Below, piece after piece: positions 1 through 64,000 of a stretch of DNA of 64,000 bases. Origin of the DNA: Parus major (Eukaryota; Chordata; Aves; Passeriformes; Paridae). The notes beneath the pieces were generated by a model, which did no database searches, had not been told where the DNA came from, and was given only the letters and a program-made list of their open reading frames with translations. The stretch covers positions 91,654,339 to 91,718,338 of the forward strand of contig NC_031770.1 of assembly GCF_001522545.3 (NCBI RefSeq), given 5' to 3'. Position 1 is the stretch's first letter. Each line of letters begins with the position of its first letter. A program made the translations under genes and the position numbers.

Positions 1-1794
1 GGCATGTCTCAGAATGCTGGGCAGGGAGCAAAGTGCTTGGGTTGAAAGTTGATCCCCAAGCTGTAAAAACTTTTAAGTCAGTGCGAGATATAAGTAATGC
101 ATGTCTCTTTTATTTAGGGAACAAAAAATAAAGAGGAATGATTAGAATTATGCCAGTAAATAAGTTCAAAATGTCATGTGGGATAAAATGTAAAAGTAAT
201 TATTAACTTTTATGTTTGGGACAGTTAAGTTATAAATGTCATACTTTGTCTTTTGAAGTAGAGAAACAATGTTTAGAGCTTTTAGGTGAAAATACCCTAC
301 TTTAGAGCCCTGCAGATGGTTTGAAGGGTCTTTTCTCCATATTTTGTTGTTATTCTTTTTGTTCTAAACTTTTGGGATTTTTACAGCTTATAAACTGCAT
401 CACAGTGCTTTTAAACTTTATTTTTTTTTTAAATTAGTGTGCTATTGTTAAACATCAGTAACTATGAATTCAAATTGAGTGAACAGGTCTTTTCTTGCAA
501 AAGCTCTGGGACTGTATATTATGAAATTTGTGCAGTTGTATTTGTGAGATGGTTTTATCTCCACCATGTCAAATGAATCTCATCAGCTGCTATTGACATA
601 ATTCTTCTAAAAAGTCAAATACTTCCATATGCCTGTAAATGGATTTCCTTAAGAGGTTTCTTGTTGTAAATAAGATTTTATTTCATGAAGGAAGAAACTT
701 AGCTTCAGCTTCTTTCTTTCATTTATTTCAAAAAGATGGATCTCTATATCTGAAAAAGTCACCTAGATTGTATATGCATGTAAAATACATAGAAAAACAT
801 AAAGTATCTCAATTTTTTTTTTAAATGGGGTTATTTATCCCATGATGAATGGATGTTACAGATGAAACCAAAATAGTATAGAGTTTGCCATTTATTTGGA
901 AATTCTAGATTTAAGTCTTAATCTATCTGCAGCCCTGGGATATTTGCTTAGTTTGGGTTATTTGTTTTTTCATTTGTTTGTTTGTCTGTTTCTTTTGCTT
1001 GGGGTTTCTTTCTTTCTAGGGGGCTTCTCTGTGTTCCACTCAAGCACGTTCAATTTATTTTAGATATGAAAAAACTATAGCCATCCATAGAAATATTGTT
1101 ATCTTGTGCTGAAGAAAAGAGACATTCTATATGACGCAGGTTTTGAAAGTTTTTTTAACTTTTAGAAAGCCTTTCCTACAGTATCTATAGTAATAAGAGA
1201 TTCATACCTGATATCTTGAGAATGCTTGCTTAGTTATCCTCATATTGTGAATTACACATTGAAAAGTTGCAATGATTATCAAAATACCAATAATTGGCTT
1301 AATGAAGTATCAGGCATTGAATTGGCTGGGAATTTATAGGACTAACCACTTACTGTGCCAGACACAGATATGCCTGTGTGTTCTCCAAAGCATAATTTAG
1401 TGATACACATCTTATGCATATATGTCTGACATTCATATTGAAATGGAATTTATTTACAGAGAGCCCAACATTTCCTTTTTGTTCTTATGTTTAATTCTGA
1501 GAGTATTTGTTGACTGGCCCTGAGACACTTATGTCACTAAATGTCCATGTATGAGATCCTACTTTAGTAGAACTTTTTATAAAATATGCAAAGACAACTG
1601 ACACTTCTCTAAAGTAAAATAATGGATCAAAACATCTACAGGCTGCAGTAATAATCAATGGTATGGCTTGCATATAGCAAGAATCATGGCTTTTAAGGCC
1701 AAATATGGGAAAATAACTTTTTGAGCTGCTTAAAGCTAATAAGAATAGAATAATTTACTGCCAATGATTGGGCATTATATATTATTATTATATT

Positions 1795-2010
1795 AGCTTG
1801 TCGTGAGTTTACCTAGCAAGAGTGCTTCTCGCTGTTCCCAATAGAGCAATCCCCCCTCTGCACCAGGGTTGCTCTCATGCAGATCAGAGGTTTCACCACC
1901 ACACATCCAAAACCCCTCCTCCCCCCCTTCATTTTGGGGGGGTGCAAACCTGGCCTCAGTAAAGCACCCTGCTGCCTTTTGCAAATGAATGATTGAGTTA
2001 TTAACCCTTA
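1795..2010. repeat. GC-rich patch of unknown origin with C7/G7 inverted repeat
   Basis: About 215 bases are much richer in C and G than the AT-rich flanks. The core has C7 at 1921-1927 and G7 at 1936-1942 around an 8-base T-rich loop. It may be a transposon fragment, but I cannot match it to a family. The antisense open frame across it (1793-2014) has no recognisable domain. Confidence 0.35.
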
Positions 2011-3351
2011 ACATTACAGTCTCTCATAAGAGGGAAGAAACATCTGGATTTGTTCTTCAACTCTCCTTTATGTGATTGTCTCAAAAACTATATTATTTGA
2101 TTCACAAGCTGCTTTGTCTGCTTGTCTACACTTTCCCTGCTCACTACCTCTTTAAGAAACTGTGTAATTTTATCTATGTATGTCATAAAATGAAAACATT
2201 TTTGGTGCACTACACAGTGTATTATATTCATCTCAAACTAGCCTTTCATGGTAAGGATTCAGCAGAGTTCAAACACAACATATCAAAGAATATTACTTAT
2301 TATTATCACATAGTTTTGAGTGCTGGGTCTTTTTCGTTTGGTTTGGGTTTTAACCTATGTTATTTTTTGTCCCCTAGAAGACATTTCAACTGTATGGAAT
2401 TCCTAAATCAAGTTGTAAAAAACTTAAATGAAAAAGCTGAAAAGAAAGCGCTTCTATATATTTTCATTTCATATTTAAATCGTGTTGCTCCTTTATTAAA
2501 TTGTATATGGCACTTGACTTTTAATAGTGCATTAATACAGCATTGGAGTAAAATCTTCACTGAGGTATTGCTCACTGGTATTCACATTAAGATCATATTA
2601 ATTTATCATATTCAGTTGTTCTATTAAATACTACTTGAATAATTGGTAGGATGCTACAATAAAGTGCTGTCACCATTTAATAAACTGTTTCTTTTTAATA
2701 GTTTAGTTAGTATTCATTGCAAAATCATCAATTGTAATTAATATACTCTGTCATGTTGTAGCATTGAGTTAATTTCCAGTGAGACTGAAACAAGTGGGAA
2801 CCCTGTTAGCATGAATAGCATGGGAGATTTCTGTGAGACCCTTGAGATCTGACATTCATTGTTTTCTGTAAAATCTCTGTAGCATAAAATCTGGATTTGA
2901 GTTCACCTGTAAGAAGTCAAACTAAGTCTGAAAACTGCTGTTCATTTCTAGCTAAAGTTTAGGCAGAGAGCTCTCATTTAAGAGCTGTTTATGAACAAGA
3001 AGTCTTATATGACATCAGTAGATGAGTCTCTGAATCCTCAGGCAAAAATAAGGATGTTCATGAATTCAGGATCCACTCTATTTCAGAATTCTTTATTTAA
3101 ATGCTATCGCATTTAGATTGTTAGGTCTATAGGATTTTTTCCATTTTTATACAATGTATTTAATAGGTATTTGATGTATTTACTCATTTCTGTTTCTTTA
3201 TCTTAAAACATTGCATTATTATAAATACAATTAAAAGGTTGTGTTATTTAATCCCTTGTTTTACTTTCAGTTTTTCACTGAATATTTAAAATTTACTTAA
3301 GTTAGTCTTGGAGTCTTACTGTGTCTGAATCTTTAAAATATGCTGTCTTAT

Positions 3352-3397
3352 AATAATTACAGGTTTCTATCTGAAATAATTACGGGTCTCTATCTGA
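3352..3397. repeat. 23-bp tandem duplication
   Basis: Positions 3352-3374 and 3375-3397 are two adjacent copies of a 23-base unit starting AATAATTAC and ending CTATCTGA. They differ at two positions, so the duplication is fairly recent or selectively neutral slippage. Confidence 0.85.
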
Positions 3398-6193
3398 AAG
3401 CTGAAACTTTAATATTCTGGAATCACTGCAAATTTCAGATGGTACACCATGGGCAATCTGATTTTATTTTCAGAATGAGGAGTGACTTGTATGAGACCTC
3501 AATTACCTTTATCTGTGGCCTGGTGTGAAATATTAGTCACCTATAGTTAGAAGGAATAAAGATTGCCTCAAGTCACCCTTTTGCCTTCTTCTATGGTTTA
3601 AGGTTATGTCTGCTATGTCTTGTTCCCTGCTAAGACAAATAATGTTGGGATGTTATGTCCAAAGCTTGTTATCAGGTGATACTAGAAAGACTAGACGAAA
3701 ATGTCGACAGAATTTAAATACAAAAAAATGCCCGTACCTTGTTTTGCGCCAATAATCCTCTGAGGCCAATTAACTTCATAGGATTTATTTTGAGAATGAG
3801 AGTAGTGCCTTTTGTCAGTGGCATATGGATTGAGAACTAATTAAGGAAACCACAGAAAAGGATTTGTCTGCTGTTTAGGCCTTCCTTTCCAGCTCCATTA
3901 TTCTGTGCATTTGAATGGTACAAAAAATACAGAATAAGAGGTTTGTATTTAGCAAAGCACTTCAGTAGGGTTTTCACTGAGGCTTTCTAACCTCACCAAC
4001 ATCATACTGGTGTTGCTTAAAGAATATTAAAAGAGGCTGACATGAACATGATTTAGTAGTGCAGTCCACAGCCCCTGACCTAACTTTACTTGAAATCTAT
4101 CTTAGAAAAGCAAACAAAGAGAGGAAAACCAGGGAATGCCACTCCTCAGGCACCAACTGGTAAGGGGAAGGAAAGAATCATCAGACAAAAAATTATCTTC
4201 AGTAAAGGTAGTGGTGACAATAATAATGATAATAGTAATGAGAAAAAAAGCCAATATTTTCTTGCTTTCTCCCTGGTACAGTTATATTTTCCATGCAGAC
4301 CTTCTCAAGATCCTCACTGGTAGCTTATGATACTCTTTACATTAAATGGATCATGTGCATGTGCTGCAGATCAAATAGTATTTAATGTGATATATTTGTG
4401 CATATATTTTATTGTGTAATATTTATTGTGCATTAAAATAACTATTAACTATTCATTATCTACAAAGTTCTATTCAAGTATGAAGTTACAGCCTAAATGG
4501 TACAAGATCTGGAGTGATGTGGTCTTTGTGTAGAGTTACAGGCTAAAATTACAAGGCAAAAGAATGAGAAGTGGGATGAGAACAGTGTGATTTAAAAATC
4601 GATGACAATCACTTTTTAGGAGAAACCCAGCATAAAATTGTTTCTGATTTCAGTTTTGCCACAACAGCACTTGTGAAACCCTAGTGAAGGTAATGCTGCA
4701 GCCACCTGGCAGTGTGTAGATGAAAAGTTACGGGTGCACCCTCACATGGAGGGCAGGCTGCAGAATTGGAACTGAAGGACTGCTGACAATACAGACTCAG
4801 ACACTGTGCAGCGAGTTGCTGTGGAAACTCCACATGCACCTCAGTTTGGTGCAGCATTCCAGTGTTCAGGAAGCTTCAGCTCCTAGCAGTGTATTGAGAG
4901 TTTGTACATGAATCCATGCTTGAGTCCAGTCATGTATTGTGTCTGCCCTGAAGATGTCACATACTCAGCTTTAGACACCCCTCACTGAGTGGGGGAACCT
5001 TCGGTTTTTGCCATCATGCGAAGGCAGAGCATACGATGCTCTATCCGTGGTCCCTTTTGCTCTTTTATTAATGTTGCATAACCATCCTACTGGATAACAA
5101 TATCATCCAACAGAAACATAAAGAACGTCTGAGCTCAGCTTCTTCTCATACCTTATGAACTGCACAATTTTGTAAATACAACAAAGGTATTCTATGCTCA
5201 GTAGAGTGCTTTGTGTCAGAGAAGCCTTTAAACTGACAACATACGATTTTTATTTGATCTCTGCTTCGGAGATCTGCTTAAAATCCTGTCAAACCTTTTA
5301 GCAAGATGTATGGAATAAAAAATAATAAAGTAAACTTTTCCATTAAACAAAGTTAATGTTACATTTTACTTGAACTGTATTTCAAAGCAATTCAAAAATC
5401 CCTGAATTTTGTTTGTTTTATAGTTTGTGCTCATATTCAGGAAGTGTTTGATGATCAAAAGATCTACCCTCTGCAGTTTCCTTTTATCCAATTTCAAGTG
5501 AGACAATGAAAGAAAGAAAAAAGTTAATTATTTAGATAGAATTTAAGTGACTTTATTAAGCAAAAGAACAAAGAATGGGGTCAAGTATCTTTTCGAGATA
5601 GATTACTCTCTCTGAAAAGGAATAAAAGGAAAGTTTGATAAAGCAGCATTTTTCAGTCTGCTTCAGCTCATACCAAGGTTATAATAGACAACTTGGAAAC
5701 TATAATGAAATTAAAGCATGTAGTCCCTTCTCCAGAATATTTTACATGTGGAAACAGGTGACATACAGTCAATATAAGTATACCCTTTGAATTCTAAGGT
5801 GGATACTTTTGATTTTTTAATAAAAAATAAAATTAACTTTAAAAAGCACTCAAGATTCAAAATTTATAATAGATAATTAAATTAATCTGCTTTTGTCTGC
5901 TTTCCAACTTTTGAAACATAGAGGCCATATCATTTAGATTTTTTTCTTTATAAAGCAGATGTGCTCAAGGATTTTGGCAGGCTTCCACAGTTTGGTAGAT
6001 TTGGAAAGTGAAGGATCTAGATTGAATCCAAGTAAGCAACTGATATTTACAAAGCTAATTTTGTTTATTATGTGCTTGTTTAAGCTATGTAGCAAGTGAT
6101 TTAGATGTGTTTTAATATGAAAACAGCCTCTTCACTTTATAGATCTTGTTAGAACAGAGTAGGTGCTATTTCATGTCATTTCTCCAAGAATAT

Positions 6194-6216
6194 TCCTCCC
6201 TCCCTCCCTCCCTCCC
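6194..6216. repeat. (TCCC)n microsatellite
   Basis: About five and a half repeats of TCCC lie in intronic sequence, with AT-rich flanks. Confidence 0.9.
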
Positions 6217-6693
6217 AAAGTATTTTAATCTACAGAGTTGGTTTAGGTCTCACTGTGCATATTGATATTAAAAAATCTAAAACTTTGAATCATTGTATTT
6301 TGCGTCTTTAAAAGTGAAATAGATTGATACAGAAACAAATGTAAGAGAGACCTGCAACATAGAGAAGGGATGTCTGTTACCTCATAATATGTATTTCAGA
6401 GCCTTGACTTGATATCCTAAGATTAGCAGAAAATAGCTACAAACCTGAGCTGTGACAGGTTTTGTATAAAATGAAGATGGGAAGTTACAACGAAGAGCTT
6501 TATTTCCATTGGAAGCCTCTTTCTGGGGTCTGTGTTAGTAATTTGCTGCCTGACACAGGACAAGGTAGGAAAGTTGACTGGCTAGATGATATGAGCAAGC
6601 CTTCATCATGATAATGAAGGGAATGATGAAGGGGCCTGATGAAACTGCGTAACTGTCAGATATTTTCAAGGGATTTGAAAATGGGTAACATAC

Positions 6694-8034
6694 TGTCATG
6701 GGGTGACTTTACCTTTAAGATAGCTTTGGGAGCTAAGGAAGTTGAAGCTGCTGGGGGCTGACAGGAGTATTTTCTCCTGACCAATTATCTGTCATTTTTG
6801 AGAATTGGCAGCGGTTTTAACCATTGAGAAGTGAGATCAACTTGTGAACACCACCTTAAGATGTAAAGCCAGAGTTCTCTTGTTCTTTTTGGTTTCCGGC
6901 TTCTGAAAAGGTAACAAGGCTCTGTCTCGGCCTCCTCCCCCCTGCTCCAGGCCGGACAAGGCCGCAGAGGGCAGGAGGGGAAGAAACGGAGCTGGCCAGC
7001 CTGGTTTAGTTTGTAGTTTCTGCTGCTGAACTGGATCCTGACACCATGAACATCTGCAGCTTTCCAAGACTTTAACTCTTTTACTACCTGGATGAGACTT
7101 AAAGATTACTCCTTTTTCCCAGAGAGACAGAGAGAGAGAGACAATCAACATGAAGAAGACATCATAAAACCATCAAAGACAGTGAAGAAAAGAGTTAAGT
7201 TTTAGATGGGGAAGAGAGATAAGGAGATGTTTTATAAGCGGAAATATTTTTCTGTTAAAGCTATGGAGATGGACAATAATGTTCTGAACAAAACTCCTTT
7301 AATTCATGACAGAGTATATTGGGAGGAATGGAGTGTTCAAAGTGTGGACTTTGAGCAAGAGGTGGAATGTGATACAGTGAGGTGCTGGAACAGAGGGGAA
7401 GAAGTAATAGTTGAGGATTTGGGGGCACTTGAGGCAAAGAAAAACTTCTGTTTCTAGGGAGGCTCACAGAGACAGATGAAGAGAACTTTTACCTTTGAAT
7501 AACTCATCCTTAAAAATGACATCCCTAGACTCATGACCCATAGCACACCTCAGAGTGATGTGAAATGGGAGGAGTGAACTGATGACAGATTTCCGGGCAG
7601 CTGGCATCAGAGAAATAGAAAGCTATAACAGAAATAGTTTTCTTGTGAAAAACTCCATAGATTAGCAGAAGAAGATTTCTGTTTCTCTACAAAGACTGCT
7701 GAAAAGACTCTAGCAGGAATTGGGACTGTTTTAAACATCAAAGTTCCAAAGTTTTTTTGTCTCTATGTTGTCATGTGAACAAGGGAATGGTTGGGTAGTG
7801 GGGGAGAAAGGGGCTTTCTGGAAGTTTTTTTAGGGTTTTGTTATTCTTGTAGTTTGTTAATAAACTTTCTATATTCCTTTTAAGTTTTAAGCCTGTTTTG
7901 CTCTTGTTCTAATCCATATCTCACAGCAAGAAATAAGTAAGTTTTCTAGTAATTTTTTAGTTACTGCTTTAAAACCATGACATTTATTTGGTGCATTGGC
8001 CGGGAAATGAAATTAGCAAATCTAAACCACAACA
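6694..8034 (+). mobile_element. Solo LTR of an endogenous retrovirus, 1,341 bp
   Basis: The element starts TGTCATGG and ends CCACAACA, so it has the TG...CA termini of retroviral LTRs. It is flanked by CATAC (6689-6693) and CATGC (8035-8039), a 5-bp target-site duplication with one transition. AATAAA at 7859-7864, followed by T-rich and GT-containing sequence, suggests + orientation with a U3-R-U5 order. A GC-rich patch at about 6925-7000 and a GA-repeat at 7121-7142 lie inside. No internal retroviral genes flank it, so it is a solo LTR left by LTR-LTR recombination. Small open frames inside (7206-7457 +, 6837-7151 -) look incidental. The family is unassigned; 1.3 kb is long but known for avian LTRs. 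Confidence 0.75.
7859..7864 (+). promoter_or_regulatory. AATAAA polyadenylation signal of the solo LTR
   Basis: An AATAAA hexamer is placed about 170 bases before the LTR end, followed by a T-rich stretch, as expected for the R/U5 border. This position is the main reason for assigning the LTR to the + strand. Confidence 0.55.
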
Positions 8035-9219
8035 CATGCACTGAAAACAGATTATGATTTTATAGCATGGCTTGGAGTTAAATGAATGCCAAATTGAGTT
8101 CAGAGAACTTTGCTATGTAATTCAAGTTTAGTAAATAATTGCTCATGTTAGAGTACCTCTGCTTCTTGCAGAAAGTAGTATACTTTAGAAGGGTAGTAGT
8201 ATTTTAACTTTAATTTATAGCTTGTTATCCTTGATCTTATATGTCAGTACTTTTATTCACAGATCAAAATTACCATGGCTTTGAACCTTGGAACATAGAC
8301 TTATTGGAGCAAGAAATGTGTCCAGTTGTAGATTTTGGAAAGCTCATTGTACACTTTCTCTATAACTGCATATGTCTTAGTGATTTACATTCACTCACTG
8401 AAACAACATAGAATATTGCATGAACATTAATTTTAATTTTAAGAAAAATCCTTTGCTTCCATACCTTTTTCTCTTCAACATTGTACTTGTGTATTTCTGG
8501 TTCCTTAAAGGAGGTAGATAATACGATACTGATGTAGCCTAAGGGACATTGTTTTTTTTGCACGCATCTTTACCTAGGCACTTGTTTGCAGAGGGGTTGT
8601 ATAGAGTACTGGTGTTGTAAATGTTATACATTAATGTGGGATTAATGTTGGCATTGCTCTGAATTAATTTTATAAACTTAATCAGTTTCACCTTCTTCCT
8701 AAAATGCAAGACAAAAGTAGCTACATGTGGACATGTATGCACCAAGAGGTACTGAGAGACATGTATTACATATGGCTATATGTAATAGGTATCATATACT
8801 TGACATGCTTTACCAAAGTAGTATTGAAATAAAAAATCTAGTTTCTCAGTGTACTACAGATCTTTGAAACATTTAGGCAATGTAAGGTGACTTTAAATAT
8901 GATAGAAATACCTTATGCATTCTACATTCCCCAACAACAAAAGAGTTCATCTGTCTGAAGTTTGGTGGCAGGGGTTCTTATTCCCCAACACCCTTCTACC
9001 TGTTAAATATAACAGGTGTGTATATATATATGTGTAGCTCAAAACTGAAACTAAGGAAGGGGAGAATAAAAAGTTCTACTTTAAAACAGCAAATGAACTC
9101 TGACAGAACATGGTAGATAAAGATCTTGAACCACTTTATTTGTGATTTTCTTTTTCATTTTGACTAAGGAGATCCCAAAGGCAGAGTAGAAATAAGGCTC
9201 CATGTAAGATTGTAACTGT

Positions 9220-9340
9220 CTCATTCCCCCTTGCTTTCTTCTGATTTTCAACCCTACTTCCCTCCTTGCACCTTCCCTTCATCCATCCATTCCTGCTTCC
9301 ATCTCCTCCTTCTTACTCCCTTTCTTTCTTCAGATTTCTT
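9220..9340. repeat. Pyrimidine-rich low-complexity tract
   Basis: About 120 bases are dominated by C and T on the + strand, with CCATCCATCC and CTTCC units. It lies 1.4 kb before an exon, so it is too far to be its acceptor tract. Confidence 0.7.
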
Positions 9341-10732
9341 GTAGGGAGGAAGTAAAAAACCACTCATTTTATACATTTCAGAAGCAGGATGCACATAAAT
9401 TTGATATCTGTGAAGACCTCAGAAATGTAAATACAGGATATTTAGACTGCTTATTTGTAAATATAAATAATACATTTCTTCTTGAGTATGTTTAAATAAT
9501 TATTTTCTGAGATATTTGTTGGTCTATCTATGCAAATTTTCAAAATTATCCTTTACACATATGCTTGTTAAACTATATTGAGTTTTACCTAAAAATGTAT
9601 TCCTTACCCCCTCCCTCCCCCACTTTTTCAAATAAATGTTTTAACATCCTAAGAACTCTAAAAATCTATTAAATATTTTTAGAAGAAATACAGATTTTTA
9701 TCTAAACCTATTACTTCTTTGACAGGGCATATCTGTTGCTTTACAATTATACATTAATTTATTGTTATTTTATCTGTTATGTTTTTCCAAAACTCTGGAT
9801 GAGGTCTAATGATGTTTAGGTCAAAAAACACATTATATTTTATCCCTGTATTGAAAAATGAGAAATCAATATCAATCTCATGCACCTAAAAAGAAGCCGA
9901 AGCTTAATAGTTGGTTTGTTAATGTTACTGTTGGGTTTTATAAGGTGATTTTAGGGCGTTTTTAGGTGGTTTTAATGTACGTTTGAACAGTACACAAATA
10001 TTTGCTGTCTGTTTGGGTGTTTTCATCTGTGTGATGGAATTTATGTTTTAATAATTTTATTAGTCTTTATTCAGAATTCAAACTGAACCCATGATCTGGA
10101 ACATACCACTTCTCCTACTCTTTATTGTTTTATTTGCTGGGGAGCTACAACAAGAAATGCCTAATGAAAGAGTCAATAGGTGTTTACTACAGATGGCTAT
10201 GAAAAAGACTCACCTACTCTTTACCTGATATCAGTAAATGTTTTGGTTTTTTTTTTGGTCTTATTCCAGTGAGAGAAAAACATGTTTGAATGCTCTTGAT
10301 TTAGTACTAGATTGTTGTTTTGGTATGTTTTTTTGTTTGTTTGTTGGGTTTTTTGACATCTTATTGTCTGCTTTTATAAATACTTATTTGTAAAGCTCAA
10401 TACAGAGGTAAAATCAATATTATGTTTATCTGAAATGTTACCACAATAACTGTGTTCCAATAAAGCATTTAATTTTTATGGTATCCAGGCTAAACTGCAC
10501 TATAGGTTAGTCTGATGGGAGGACCAGGGGATATATTTGAGTTAAAAGCACATAAGCGCACATAATAAACAGACCCAGTGAAATGCAGGAGATGGCAACT
10601 TTGATAGGGTTTCTAGGAGTTGATCCTACAGATGAGACCTAATAGAAATATAATTTTCCTAGACAGCCTGTTAGAGATTTCATAGAGTCTAATTATTATT
10701 GCTAATAACTCATATTTTCTTGAATTGGATAA

Positions 10733-64000
<53,268 letters not shown>

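Noticed and set aside
2076..2627. Longest gap-free open frame of the window (183 codons, + strand)
   Set aside because: It begins with TTG, not ATG, in AT-rich intron; the first ATG comes far inside. The peptide shows no family, repeat or domain I recognise, and there are no splice signals suggesting an exon.
7206..7457. 83-codon open frame in the solo LTR
   Set aside because: It lies in the non-coding LTR and has no recognisable similarity; an overlapping antisense frame of similar length suggests chance.

Overview
This window is vertebrate nuclear DNA, almost certainly from a bird. It is AT-rich, has long introns with GT-AG boundaries, and carries CR1 retrotransposon tails and endogenous retroviral LTR debris of avian type. 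I see no bacterial, plasmid or phage features.

One gene spans the whole window on the + strand: a CSMD-family gene (CUB and Sushi multiple domains), best assigned to CSMD1. Twelve internal exons totalling 1,890 nt (about 630 residues) lie between 10770 and 63378. They encode CUB - Sushi - CUB - Sushi - CUB - Sushi - CUB, from the middle of the roughly 3,500-residue protein; by domain spacing I estimate CUB 7 to CUB 10. All exons join in frame with canonical splice sites and no disrupting mutation. Neither end of the gene is here: no promoter, signal peptide, transmembrane segment or polyadenylation site of the host gene.

Layout: 1-10769 is the 3' part of an upstream intron and holds a 1,341-bp solo LTR (6694-8034). 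10770-17412 is the first CUB (two exons), whose intron holds a 20-bp minisatellite (13021-13230). 17413-36129 is an 18.7-kb intron with a 405-bp assembly gap, a CR1 tail, and a second CR1 interrupted by an LTR-like insertion. 36130-36321 is a Sushi exon, 40701-42827 the second CUB, 50585-50776 a Sushi, 52865-55347 the third CUB, 57186-57380 a Sushi, and 59725-63378 the fourth CUB in three small exons. 63379-64000 starts the next intron.

Every domain boundary is a phase-1 intron, the usual sign of exon shuffling, while introns inside the CUB domains differ in position and phase. The CSMD1 product is a large type I membrane protein of neural and epithelial tissue, reported to restrain complement and to affect synapse biology. 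I found no new genetic system. The points most worth a second look are the nested and solo LTRs, a near-perfect hairpin inside a CR1, the CR1 reverse-transcriptase fossil, the in-frame-skippable exons, and the apparent loss of the calcium site in the fourth CUB.
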